A stretch of DNA of 64,000 nucleotides from JB111 sp049856175 (GTDB taxonomy: Bacteria; Actinomycetota; Actinomycetes; Actinomycetales; Actinomycetaceae), in the NCBI RefSeq assembly GCF_049856175.1, contig NZ_JBNDNA010000009.1, positions 121,320-185,319 of the forward strand, written 5' to 3'. Position numbers and translations under genes: made by a program. Each line of letters opens with the position of its first letter. Positions within the stretch are counted from its first letter, which is position 1. The notes beneath the pieces are model-generated. The model saw only the letters and a list, made by a program, of their open reading frames with translations, was not told the DNA's origin and did no database searches. Shown here one piece after another: positions 8,872 to 18,131 of the stretch.

Positions 8872-9627
8872 ATGATGGCCTCCAGCTCCGGCGTCCAGTC
8901 CGTGGACCGCGCGATCGACCTCCTCGAGCTCCTCACGGACCTGGGGGGTGACGCGGCGCTGAGCGAGCTCGCCGAGGCCTCCGAGCTGCCCCTGCCCACC
9001 ATCCACCGCATCCTGCGCACGATGGTCGACCGTGGGTACGCCCGGCAGCTGGCCTCGCGGCGCTACACGCTGGGCCCGCGCCTCATCCGGCTCGGCGAGA
9101 GCGCAGGCCGGCAGTTCGGCGTCGGCGCCCGCCCCCACCTCGAGCGGGTGGCGCGCGAGCTCGGCGAGAGCGCCAACCTCGCGATGATCGATCGGGACAT
9201 GGCCGTGTACGTCGCCCAGGCGGCCTCCTCGCGCTCGATGCGGACGTTCACGGAGGTGGGCCGCCGCGTGTACTGCCACTGCACGGGCGTGGGGAAGATG
9301 GTCCTCTCGGAGCTCCCCGAGGTGACGGTGCGCGAGATCGTCGGCCGCGTGGGCATGCCCTCGCACACGGAACGCTCGATCGAGTCGCTCGAGGATCTGC
9401 TCGTCGAGCTCGACACGATCCGCGACCGCGGCTACTCGATCGACGACGAGGAGCAGGAGGCCGGCGTGCGCTGCTACGCCGTCTCCGTACCAGGGGCACC
9501 GACGCCGACCGCGCTGTCCGTCTCGGGTCCGGCACCCCGGGTGACCGACGACTTCGGCCGCCGGGCGGTACCGATCCTGCACGAGGTCGCCGCGGCGATC
9601 GCCACCGACCTGCTCCCGTCGGCCTGA
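8872..9627 (+). CDS. IclR-family transcriptional regulator (copy 2)
   Basis: 251 aa. The winged helix-turn-helix covers about residues 5-65 (LSELAEASELPLPTIHRILRTM). The IclR effector domain follows, with SMRTFTEVGRRVYCHCTGVGKM and EEQEAGVRCYAVSVPG. The ATG at 8872 is preferred because AGGAAGAG precedes it; an upstream in-frame extension to 8758 would run through the operator. It is a close paralogue of copy 1, with different residues around the effector pocket (YCHC against LAHA). Either copy, or both, may bind the tandem operator. Confidence 0.92.
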   Translation: MMASSSGVQSVDRAIDLLELLTDLGGDAALSELAEASELPLPTIHRILRTMVDRGYARQLASRRYTLGPRLIRLGESAGRQFGVGARPHLERVARELGESANLAMIDRDMAVYVAQAASSRSMRTFTEVGRRVYCHCTGVGKMVLSELPEVTVREIVGRVGMPSHTERSIESLEDLLVELDTIRDRGYSIDDEEQEAGVRCYAVSVPGAPTPTALSVSGPAPRVTDDFGRRAVPILHEVAAAIATDLLPSA

Positions 9628-9639
9628 CGGAGGGGCACG

Positions 9640-10125
9640 ATGACCGACGACGACCTGCACGACCTGCGTCCGGCACTCGCGGACATCGCCCGCGACCTGG
9701 GTGCGCTCCCCGCACCCGAACGGGTCCAGCTGCTCGTCGAGCTGGGCGACGACCTCCCGGAGCTCCCCCAGCGGCTCCGCGACCACCCCGAGCTGCTCGA
9801 GGCCGTCCGCGAGTGCCAGGCCCCGGTCTTCGTGCGCGCCGAGGTGGCAGGCACCGGGACGGACGCCCCGGTGACGATCCACGTCTCCGCCGCGCCGCAG
9901 GCCCCGGTGACGCGGGGCTTCGCTGGCATCGTCACCGCGGGGCTCGCCGGTGCGACCGCGGGCGAGGTGCTGGCCGTGCCCGCGGACCTGCCCTCCCGGC
10001 TGGCGCTGGCCGACGTCGTCAGCCCGCTCCGGCTCCAGGGGATGGCGGGACTGCTCACCCGGGTCCGCCGGCAGGTGGCCGAGGCGGCCGGGCTGCACCG
10101 GCCGGCCGACGGCACCGACGGGTGA
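9640..10125 (+). CDS. SufE-like sulfur acceptor protein
   Basis: 161 aa. The SufE fold is indicated by LPQRLRDHPELLEAVRECQAPV with the conserved catalytic cysteine near residue 60, followed by APVTRGFAGIVTAGLAGATAGEVLAVP and a closing LQGMAGLLTRVRRQV helix. SufE accepts persulfide sulfur from a SufS-type cysteine desulfurase for Fe-S assembly. No desulfurase gene is nearby. It starts 12 bases after iclR copy 2, so it may ride on that transcript. A link to Fe-S loading or molybdenum-cofactor sulfuration of xanthine dehydrogenase is tempting but only inferred. Confidence 0.78.
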   Translation: MTDDDLHDLRPALADIARDLGALPAPERVQLLVELGDDLPELPQRLRDHPELLEAVRECQAPVFVRAEVAGTGTDAPVTIHVSAAPQAPVTRGFAGIVTAGLAGATAGEVLAVPADLPSRLALADVVSPLRLQGMAGLLTRVRRQVAEAAGLHRPADGTDG

Positions 10126-10154
10126 CCCCCGGCCCGTGACCGACCGGCGCCCGG

Positions 10155-11750
10155 TCATCGTCGCGGTTCGTCCCGCAGGTGCGGCCACGCGAGCTCAGCG
10201 TCGCTCGCCCGGTCGGCCTCGCGGTCGATCGCCGAGGCGGAGCCGGAACGCCGCCCGTGCCCGGACCGCCGGCGTACGGTCCGTTCCGCCTGCTCCCGCG
10301 CCTCATGCTCGGCCTTCCTGCGCCGGTCGAGCTGCGCGAAGTAGGCCGAGCGCCGCTCCTGGACGTCGCCGGCGACGTTGGCTCGGGCGGTCGAGCCGGC
10401 CGTGAACACCGAGGGGTCCTCGCGCCGGCCCCAGCGGAACTCGTTGAAGAAGAGGTTGAGGATGACCGCGACGATCGCGGCCGCGCTGATGCCCGAGTGG
10501 AAGATCATGCCCACCCAGGTGGGGAAGTCGTCGTAGAAGCTGGGCATCGCGATCGGGATGACACCGAAGGCGAGCGCCGTCGCGACGAGGGTGAGGTTGA
10601 GGTTGCCGTCGTACTTCACCTTCGACAGCGTCCGGATGCCCGCGACCGCGACCGAGCCGAAGAGCACGACCCCGGCGCCTCCCAGGACCGGGTTGGGGAT
10701 GGCGGCGACGACTCGGCCGAGCAGCGGCACGAGCCCGAACAGCACGAGCACGCCACCACCGGCGGCGACGGCGAACCGGCTCTTGATGCCCGTGATCGCG
10801 ACGAGCCCGACGTTCTGGGAGAAGGTCGTCACCGGGAAGGTGTTGAGCACCGGCGCGACGACGGTCGTGATCATGTCCGAGCGCAGGCCGTCACCGACGC
10901 GGCGTGAGTCGGCCTTGGTGTCGATGATCTCGCCGACCGCGAGGATGTCCGCCACGGTCTCGGTCATCGCGATGAAGATGACGACGGTCATCGAGATGAT
11001 GGCCCCGACCTCGAACGTCGGCATGCCGAAGTGGAACAGCGAGGGCAGCGCGAAGGTGTCGCCGTCCCCGACCGCCGAGAAGTCAGCCATCCCGATGGCG
11101 GCGGCGAAGGCCGTACCGATGACGAGCCCGAGCAGGATCGACAGCCGGGAAAGGGTGCCCGAGGCGAACCTGCTGAGCACGAGGATGACGATGAGCGTGA
11201 ACATCGCCAGCCCGATGTTGCCCGCGGAGCCCCAGTCCGGGTCTGCGTCGCTGCTGCCCATCATCCAGCCGGCCGCCACCGGGAACAGGGAGATCCCGAT
11301 GGTGGTGATGATCGTGCCCGTGACGACCGGCGGGAAGAATCGGACCACCTGGGAGAAGAACGGTGAGACCGCCAGGCCGATCGCGCCCGCGACGAGCACG
11401 GAGCCGAAGATGGTCGTGATGCTCCCGCCGCCGGTGACGATGGTGACCATCGTCGAGACGGAGACGAACGAGATCCCCTGGACGACCGGCAGCTGCGAGC
11501 CGAAGAACGGCAGGCCGAGCGTCTGCAGGAGCGTGCCGAGACCGCTGACGAGCAGTCCCGCGGAGATGAGGATCCCCATGTCGGTGGCGCTCAGGCCGGC
11601 GGCCTGGCCGACGATGATCGGCGGCGCGACGATGCCGCCGAGCATGGTCATCACGTGCTGCAGGCCGTAGAGGATCGTCCGGCCTGCCGGGTAGGTCTCG
11701 TCCTCGGGGCGTTCGCCCTTCACCAGCTCTTCTGGCGTTGTCGTACTCAT
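10155..11750 (-). CDS. NCS2-family uric acid/xanthine permease
   Basis: 531 aa polytopic membrane protein with about 12-14 hydrophobic segments between residues 25 and 450. NCS2 signatures are GLQHVMTMLGG near the N-terminus, GISFVSVSTM, and the QNVGLVAITGIKSR motif around residue 325, which lies in the substrate-specificity region of urate and xanthine carriers. A hydrophilic, Arg/Glu-rich cytoplasmic tail of about 80 residues is unusually long. It lies 49 bases downstream of uricase on the same strand, so uptake of urate or xanthine with oxidation of urate is the likely role. Confidence 0.9.
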   Translation of the reverse strand: MSTTTPEELVKGERPEDETYPAGRTILYGLQHVMTMLGGIVAPPIIVGQAAGLSATDMGILISAGLLVSGLGTLLQTLGLPFFGSQLPVVQGISFVSVSTMVTIVTGGGSITTIFGSVLVAGAIGLAVSPFFSQVVRFFPPVVTGTIITTIGISLFPVAAGWMMGSSDADPDWGSAGNIGLAMFTLIVILVLSRFASGTLSRLSILLGLVIGTAFAAAIGMADFSAVGDGDTFALPSLFHFGMPTFEVGAIISMTVVIFIAMTETVADILAVGEIIDTKADSRRVGDGLRSDMITTVVAPVLNTFPVTTFSQNVGLVAITGIKSRFAVAAGGGVLVLFGLVPLLGRVVAAIPNPVLGGAGVVLFGSVAVAGIRTLSKVKYDGNLNLTLVATALAFGVIPIAMPSFYDDFPTWVGMIFHSGISAAAIVAVILNLFFNEFRWGRREDPSVFTAGSTARANVAGDVQERRSAYFAQLDRRRKAEHEAREQAERTVRRRSGHGRRSGSASAIDREADRASDAELAWPHLRDEPRR

Positions 11751-11784
11751 CCTGGCTCCCTTGCTCAGGTGGTGGGTCGCTGCG

Positions 11785-11802
11785 TGACGCCGGCGGGCGT
11801 CA
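11785..11802 (-). terminator. Hairpin at the uricase stop codon
   Basis: TGACGCC-GGCG-GGCGTCA forms a 7-bp GC-rich stem overlapping the uricase stop. No T-run follows. Because a co-directional permease gene lies just downstream, it is more likely an mRNA-processing or attenuating hairpin than a full terminator. Confidence 0.35.
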
Positions 11803-12741
11803 GCAGAATCCGGCCGAGGTGGACCAGGCGCGCGGCTCGGGGGCGACCCCGTCGCGGCGGACCTCGGCCTCGATGAGGCCGTAGGGGCGGTCGGCGGCAT
11901 AGAAGACCTCGTTCGGGTTGTCGAGCCCGTACTGGTCCAGGTCCACGAGGAAGTGGTGGAGGTTCGGCATGGAGAAGCGGAACTCCGCGATCTCCGGGTG
12001 CGCCTCGAGCGCACGCCTGCCCATCTCGAACAGGGTCTGCTGGAGCGCGAGCGAGTGGACGTCGGCGAAGGTCTCGAGCAGGATGCGGCGCACGTCGTCG
12101 TAGACGGCGTTGAAGTCGATCGCGGTGTCGAGGTAGCGCCACTTCGCGGTCACCGAGGTCGCGAGCACGCGGTCGGTCGTCTCGACGAGCGAGGTGAAGC
12201 GGTCGCGCGGGAAGCCGTGGAACTCCGACCCGGTCGACTTGAGCACCGCCAGGTCCTCCAGGCCGGCCACGACGAACGTGTCCGCGCCGTCGCGCTGGAC
12301 GAGGGCGGTCCGGGTCTCGACGTCGGTGCGGACGAAGGAGTGGTTGTGCTCACCGTCGGTGGAGTTCCGGTCCAGCGAGGTGGGGATGTGCTCCCACGTG
12401 TGCTCCTTGACGAGCCAGCGCCCGCCGGAGACCCAGTCGAAGGAGCTGGTGAAGTGCTCGGCCAGGCGCAGGCCGAACGCCTCGGGCGAGCCGATGCCGT
12501 CGCGGGCCAGGCCGAAGACCGTGTTCTTCTGGGTGTCGGTGGCCACGACGGGGCTGTTGTCGCCCTCGGTGTGGGCCACGGTGAAGTCGCCGCGGAGCTG
12601 GGAGGTCACCGACAGGTCGGTGATGCAGTGGCGCGCCTCCTGGCGGTCGACCTTGACGAGGCGGACCTCGGCCTTGCCGTACTGGTTCTCACCCAGGACG
12701 ATCCGACCGGTGTCCGTGGTGGCGGTGGTGCTCTCGGTCAT
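11800..12741 (-). CDS. pucL: Urate oxidase (uricase)
   Basis: 313 aa, normal length. It oxidises urate to 5-hydroxyisourate with O2 and no cofactor. Two tandem T-fold domains are present. The catalytic lysine lies in YGKAEVRLVKV (K23), the threonine in ATDTQKN (T68), and the C-terminal histidine segment is MPNLHHFLVDL. There is no fused OHCU decarboxylase domain as in some Bacillus PucL proteins; here that enzyme is separate (uraD). The C-terminus GFC differs from the peroxisomal tripeptide of eukaryotes. It leads an operon with the permease, and its promoter carries the tandem operator. Confidence 0.95.
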   Translation of the reverse strand: MTESTTATTDTGRIVLGENQYGKAEVRLVKVDRQEARHCITDLSVTSQLRGDFTVAHTEGDNSPVVATDTQKNTVFGLARDGIGSPEAFGLRLAEHFTSSFDWVSGGRWLVKEHTWEHIPTSLDRNSTDGEHNHSFVRTDVETRTALVQRDGADTFVVAGLEDLAVLKSTGSEFHGFPRDRFTSLVETTDRVLATSVTAKWRYLDTAIDFNAVYDDVRRILLETFADVHSLALQQTLFEMGRRALEAHPEIAEFRFSMPNLHHFLVDLDQYGLDNPNEVFYAADRPYGLIEAEVRRDGVAPEPRAWSTSAGFC

Positions 12742-12866
12742 GCCCAGCTCCCTCGATGGTGCGTGCGGTGCCGTCCGGGCGGCGGTCGACCGGACGCGAT
12801 CCACCCGCGCGTCGCGTCCGGGCGAAGATCGTCGGTGTCGGGCGGCCCCGCTGACGACAATGTCAT

Positions 12867-12906
12867 TTTCATGTGGCGGAATAACTAGTCCACCATGCGG
12901 CATCAA
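12867..12906 (-). promoter_or_regulatory. Uricase promoter with tandem operator
   Basis: TTTC-N7-GGAA-N6-GTCC-N7-GGCA at 12867-12902 matches the operator at 13 of 16 positions. On the minus strand a candidate -35 TTGATG (12901-12906) and -10 TATTCC (12878-12883), 17 bases apart, lie within it. The operator would block RNA polymerase directly. The leader to the ATG at 12741 would be about 130 bases. The remaining space up to 13010 must hold the promoter of the divergent deaminase, which I could not place. Confidence 0.6.
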
Positions 12907-13010
12907 CCTACGGGGGTGCCGGGGGCGTGTCAAGACCGCGGGCAAGGGCTCCTCGAGGGCCGTTACGGTGGCGGACGACGCCCCTACCGACCGCCGCGAA
13001 GGAGCCAGAC

Positions 13011-13514
13011 ATGACGTCGCCCAGGGCGAACGCCCCGGCCACCCCCGAGGACCTGCGCCGGCTGCGCGAGGCCGTCGACCGGTCCGCCGCGGCCCGCGCG
13101 GACGGCCGGCACCCGTTCGCCGCGACCGTCGTCGCCGCCGACGGCCGGCCCCTCGCCGAGGCCGCGAACCGCTCGACCGGCCCGGACGGGGACCCGACGC
13201 AGCACGCCGAGCTGCTCGCCGTCGCCTCGGCCGCCCGCGCGGTGGGCCCCGAGGGCATGCGCGGCAGCACGCTGTACACGAGCGCCGAGCCGTGCGCCAT
13301 GTGCGCCGGGGCGGCCTACTGGACCGGGATCGACCGCGTGGTCTACGCGCTGAGCGAGTCCCGCCTGCTCGAGCTGACCGGGTCCCATCCGGAGAACCCG
13401 ACGCTCGACCTGCCCTGCCGCGAGGTCTTCGCGCGCGGCCAGCGGGAGGTCGCCGTCTCGGGCCCCCACCTCGAGGACGAGGCCGCCCGGGCGCACGCGG
13501 GATTCTGGTCCTGA
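13011..13514 (+). CDS. CDA-fold purine/nucleoside deaminase (guanine deaminase-like)
   Basis: 167 aa zinc deaminase of the cytidine-deaminase superfamily. The zinc and catalytic motifs are HAE (TQHAELLAV, near residue 65) and PCxxC (SAEPCAMCAGA, near residue 90). Length and motif spacing resemble Bacillus-type GuaD, which converts guanine to xanthine, and less the tRNA adenosine deaminase TadA. The ATG at 13011 has GAAGGAG upstream. It precedes an unrelated amidohydrolase-type guanine deaminase, so the locus has two possible routes for this step. Confidence 0.8.
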   Translation: MTSPRANAPATPEDLRRLREAVDRSAAARADGRHPFAATVVAADGRPLAEAANRSTGPDGDPTQHAELLAVASAARAVGPEGMRGSTLYTSAEPCAMCAGAAYWTGIDRVVYALSESRLLELTGSHPENPTLDLPCREVFARGQREVAVSGPHLEDEAARAHAGFWS

Positions 13515-13541
13515 CAAGACGCGGACGCGACCACCGATCGC

Positions 13542-13603
13542 TTCCGCGTTCCGAAAGTTCCCTTCCATAACCTCTTGCGTGTCGAGCGCCGCCCCGCTAA
13601 CGT
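13542..13603 (+). promoter_or_regulatory. guaD promoter with upstream tandem operator
   Basis: TTCC-N7-GAAA-N6-TTCC-N7-CTTG at 13542-13577 matches the operator at 11 of 16; the last quarter is lost where it overlaps the -35. The promoter is -35 TTGCGT (13575-13580), a 17-base spacer and -10 TAACGT (13598-13603). The start would fall near 13610. Here the operator lies upstream of the -10, unlike at hyi, uraD and allB. Confidence 0.5.
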
Positions 13604-13778
13604 CCCTGCACGACGCGTCGTTGTTCCCGGCATGGATAACCATCGGCGCGGTGCAGACCTCAACCGTGCCGCTGCTGCAGCCTCCGCCCTCGGGTGACGC
13701 CGGCTGCGTACAGGAGCGAATGGCGATGGCGCCGACACGACACTCCCCTGCCTGCCTCGACCACGAGGCGGTGCGCAC
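13604..13778 (+). other. Long 5' leader of guaD
   Basis: If the promoter call is right, the guaD mRNA has an untranslated leader of about 170 bases. A short open frame (13579-13782) crosses it but has no recognisable product. I could not match the sequence to a known purine riboswitch by eye, so it is recorded only as an unexplained leader. Confidence 0.35.
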
Positions 13779-15077
13779 GTGACGATCTACCGCGCACTGG
13801 TCCTCGACACCCCGGGCGACCCGACCGCGACCGACCGACCCGCCGAGCTGCGCTCCCACGAGGACTGCGCGCTCGTCGTCGAGGGCGGCACGATCGTCGC
13901 CCGCACCGACTACGCGACCGCGCGGGCCGAGCACCCCGAGCACGACGTCGTCGACATCCGTGACGGCGTGCTGCTGCCCGGACTGGTCGACACCCACGTC
14001 CACTACCCGCAGGTACGGGCCATCGGCGGCCTCGGGATGCCGCTGCTCGACTGGCTCGATGCCTGCGCGCTGCCCGAGGAGGCCCGGCTCTCCGACCCGA
14101 CGTACGCCCGCGGGGTCGCCCGGGACTTCGTCGACGGCCTGCTCGGTGCGGGCACGACGACGGCGCTCGTGTTCGGCTCCCACTTCGAGGGCGCGGTGGA
14201 CGCCCTGTTCACCGAGGCCGAGGCGACGGGGCTGCGCGTCACCTCCGGGCTCGTCGTGTCGGACCGGACGCTGCCGGGCGAGCTCCTGACGACCCCCGAG
14301 GAGTCGCTCGCGGCCGGGCGGCGCCTCGCGGAGCGCTGGCACGGACGGGGACGTCTGCGGTACGCGGTCACGCCCAGGTTCGCCCTCTCGACGACGGACG
14401 AGATGCTCGCCGCGTGCGGGGAGCTCCTCGGTGACGACACGTGGTTCACGACGCACGTCAACGAGAACGTCCAGGAGATCGCCGACGTCCGCGAGCTGTT
14501 CCCCGACGCCCGGCACTACGTGGACACCTACGACCAGCACGGTCTCATCGGCGAGCGCTCGGTGTTCGCCCACAACGTCCACCCGACGCCGCACGGCCTC
14601 GAGGTGCTCGGCGCGGCGGGAGCCGCAGTGGCCCACTGCCCCACCTCCAACGCGGCGCTCGGCAGCGGGCTCTTCCCGCTGCGCGCGCACCTCGCGGCGG
14701 GCGTGCGCGTGGCGCTGGGCTCCGACGTCGGGGCCGGGACCGGTTTCAGCCTCCTCAAGGAGGGGCTGCAGGCCTACTTCGCGCAGCAGCTGCTCGGGGC
14801 GGACGGCGTGCCGCTCGCGGCCCCGGACCTGCTGCACCTCGCCACGCGCTCGGGAGCCACCGCGCTCGGCCTGGACGAGAGCGTCGGCGACCTGTCGGTC
14901 GGCAAGCAGCTCGACGCCGTGCTGCTGCGGCCCGGCCCGCGTGGCGCCCTGCGCACCGCGCTGCGCCACGCGAGCGACCCGACCGATGCGCTGGCGAAGA
15001 TCTTCGCCCTCGGCACCCCTGCCGACATCGACACCGTGTGGATCGGCGGCGACGTCGCCGACGGTCCCCGCGCCTGA
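13779..15077 (+). CDS. guaD: Guanine deaminase (amidohydrolase family)
   Basis: 432 aa TIM-barrel metal hydrolase converting guanine to xanthine. Guanine-deaminase signatures are PGLVDTHVHYPQ (metal-binding HxH) near residue 70, PLLDWLDACALPEEARL, VTPRFALSTTDEM, FTTHVNEN, FAHNVHPT, VAHCPTSNAALGSGLFPL and LGSDVGAGTGFS. Those carry the remaining His and Asp ligands. The GTG at 13779 is the only start consistent with the N-terminus MTIYRALVLDTPG. A purine permease follows 70 bases downstream and is likely co-transcribed. Confidence 0.93.
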   Translation: MTIYRALVLDTPGDPTATDRPAELRSHEDCALVVEGGTIVARTDYATARAEHPEHDVVDIRDGVLLPGLVDTHVHYPQVRAIGGLGMPLLDWLDACALPEEARLSDPTYARGVARDFVDGLLGAGTTTALVFGSHFEGAVDALFTEAEATGLRVTSGLVVSDRTLPGELLTTPEESLAAGRRLAERWHGRGRLRYAVTPRFALSTTDEMLAACGELLGDDTWFTTHVNENVQEIADVRELFPDARHYVDTYDQHGLIGERSVFAHNVHPTPHGLEVLGAAGAAVAHCPTSNAALGSGLFPLRAHLAAGVRVALGSDVGAGTGFSLLKEGLQAYFAQQLLGADGVPLAAPDLLHLATRSGATALGLDESVGDLSVGKQLDAVLLRPGPRGALRTALRHASDPTDALAKIFALGTPADIDTVWIGGDVADGPRA

Positions 15078-15147
15078 CCCGCACGTCACCGCAGCAGCCA
15101 CCCCGTCCGCAGTCCTCAGCGCGACACGTACGCCCATGGAGGCCCGC

Positions 15148-16611
<1,464 letters not shown>

Positions 16612-16623
16612 GCACCAGCGCAC

Positions 16624-16661
16624 CGACCGTCCAGGTGCCGAGCTCGGCACCTGGACGGTCG
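16624..16661. terminator. 38-bp perfect palindrome, probable terminator hairpin
   Basis: A perfect palindrome beginning CGACCGTCCAGGTGCCG and centred at AGCT between 16642 and 16643. It would fold into a stem of about 17 bp in RNA. It lies 13 bases after the permease stop and 60 bases before the next gene. No T-run follows, which is common for actinobacterial hairpin terminators. The perfect symmetry over 38 bases also fits a protein-binding site. Confidence 0.6.
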
Positions 16662-16720
16662 AGGCGTTCCAGCCGCACCACCCGCAACGAGCACCCCCCG
16701 CATCGAGACTGGAGCACCAC

Positions 16721-18073
16721 GTGAGCATCTGGATCAAGAACCCGCTCGCCACCCACACCGGCACGCCGGACGATGCCGGGGGCGGCCTCGTCGTCGACCC
16801 CACCACCGGCACGGTCCTCGAGCTCGTCCCGTCCGGCGGGGCACCGACGATCGAGCCGCAGCAGGTGGTGGACGCGAGCGAGCACGTCGTCGTGCCCGGT
16901 CTGATCAACACGCACCACCACTTCTACCAGACGCTCACGCGGGCCTGGGGGCCGGTCGCCGACGTCCCGCTGTTCCCCTGGCTCGTCAACCTCTACCCCG
17001 TCTGGGCCCGGCTGCACCCCCGGGCGCTCGAGCTGGCGACGACGGTCGCCATGGCCGAGCTCCTGCGCTCGGGATGCACGACGGCGGCCGACCACCACTA
17101 CATCTTCCCCGGCGGGCTCGAGGACGCCGTCGACATCCAGGCGGAGGTGACGCGGCGGCTCGGCATGCGCGCGATGCTCACGCGCGGCTCGATGACGCTC
17201 GGCGAGCGGGACGGTGGCCTCCCGCCGCAGTCCGTCGTCGAGGACCCGGACACGATCCTCGCCGACTCCCAGCGGCTCATCGACACCCACCACGAGCGCG
17301 GCGACGGCGCGCAGGTGCAGATCGCCCTCGCGCCGTGCTCGCCGTTCTCCGTGACAACGTCGATCATGCGCGACAGCGCCGATCTCGCGGAGCGCAACGA
17401 CGTCCGGCTGCACACGCATCTCGCCGAGACCGACGACGAGCAGGACTTCTGCCTCGAGCGGTTCGGGATGCGCACGGTCGACTACCTCGAGTCCGTCGGG
17501 TGGCTGACGGACCGCACGTGGCTCGCGCACGGCATCCATTTCGACGACGACGAGATCGCCCGCCTCGGGTCTGCCGGCACCGCGGTGGCTCACTGCCCGT
17601 CGTCCAACATGCGGCTCGCCTCCGGCGTGTGCCGGGGAGTCGAGCTCGAGGACGCCGGCGCACCGCTCGGCGTCGGGGTCGACGGGTCCGCGTCGAACGA
17701 CGGGTCGAACATGATCTCCGAGGTGCGGCAGGCGATGTACCTGCAGCGGCTCTACTACGGCGCCGACCGGGTGACCGTGCGCCGTGCCCTGGACTGGGCG
17801 ACGCAGGGGTCGGCGCGTGCGCTGGGCCGCACCGACATCGGCGTGCTCGCGCCGGGCAAGCAGGCGGACCTGGCGATGTTCCGGCAGGACGACCTGCAGT
17901 TCTCCGGCAGCCATGACCCGCTCTCCGCACTCCTGCTGTGCGGGACCGAGCGTGCGGACCGCGTGATGGTCGGCGGGCAGTGGCGGGTCGAGGGCGGCCA
18001 GGTCGTCGGGCTCGACGTGCCCGCGCTCGTCGCCGAGCACTCGGCGGCCGCCCGGGCGCTCGTGGCCGGGTAG
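16721..18073 (+). CDS. 8-oxoguanine deaminase
   Basis: 450 aa amidohydrolase. It converts 8-oxoguanine to urate, feeding the same pathway at uricase. Signatures are PGLINTHHHFYQTLTRAW near residue 60, AELLRSGCTTAADHHYIFP, HTHLAETDDE, LAHGIHFDDDEI, VAHCPSSNMRLASG and VGVDGSASNDGSNM. The phrase NTHHHFYQTLTRA is typical of 8-oxoguanine deaminases within the atrazine-hydrolase-like group. It begins with GTG after a purine-rich stretch. No tandem operator was found upstream. Confidence 0.9.
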   Translation: MSIWIKNPLATHTGTPDDAGGGLVVDPTTGTVLELVPSGGAPTIEPQQVVDASEHVVVPGLINTHHHFYQTLTRAWGPVADVPLFPWLVNLYPVWARLHPRALELATTVAMAELLRSGCTTAADHHYIFPGGLEDAVDIQAEVTRRLGMRAMLTRGSMTLGERDGGLPPQSVVEDPDTILADSQRLIDTHHERGDGAQVQIALAPCSPFSVTTSIMRDSADLAERNDVRLHTHLAETDDEQDFCLERFGMRTVDYLESVGWLTDRTWLAHGIHFDDDEIARLGSAGTAVAHCPSSNMRLASGVCRGVELEDAGAPLGVGVDGSASNDGSNMISEVRQAMYLQRLYYGADRVTVRRALDWATQGSARALGRTDIGVLAPGKQADLAMFRQDDLQFSGSHDPLSALLLCGTERADRVMVGGQWRVEGGQVVGLDVPALVAEHSAAARALVAG

Positions 18074-18131
18074 GCGCGAGGAGACGCATGAGCGCGCCCA
18101 CTCTGCGCACCGGGCGTCGCGTCATCCCTGG

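Noticed and set aside
13604..13778. Purine riboswitch upstream of guaD
   Set aside because: I could not find the conserved core or junction of any known purine-sensing riboswitch by eye, so the region is listed only as a long leader.
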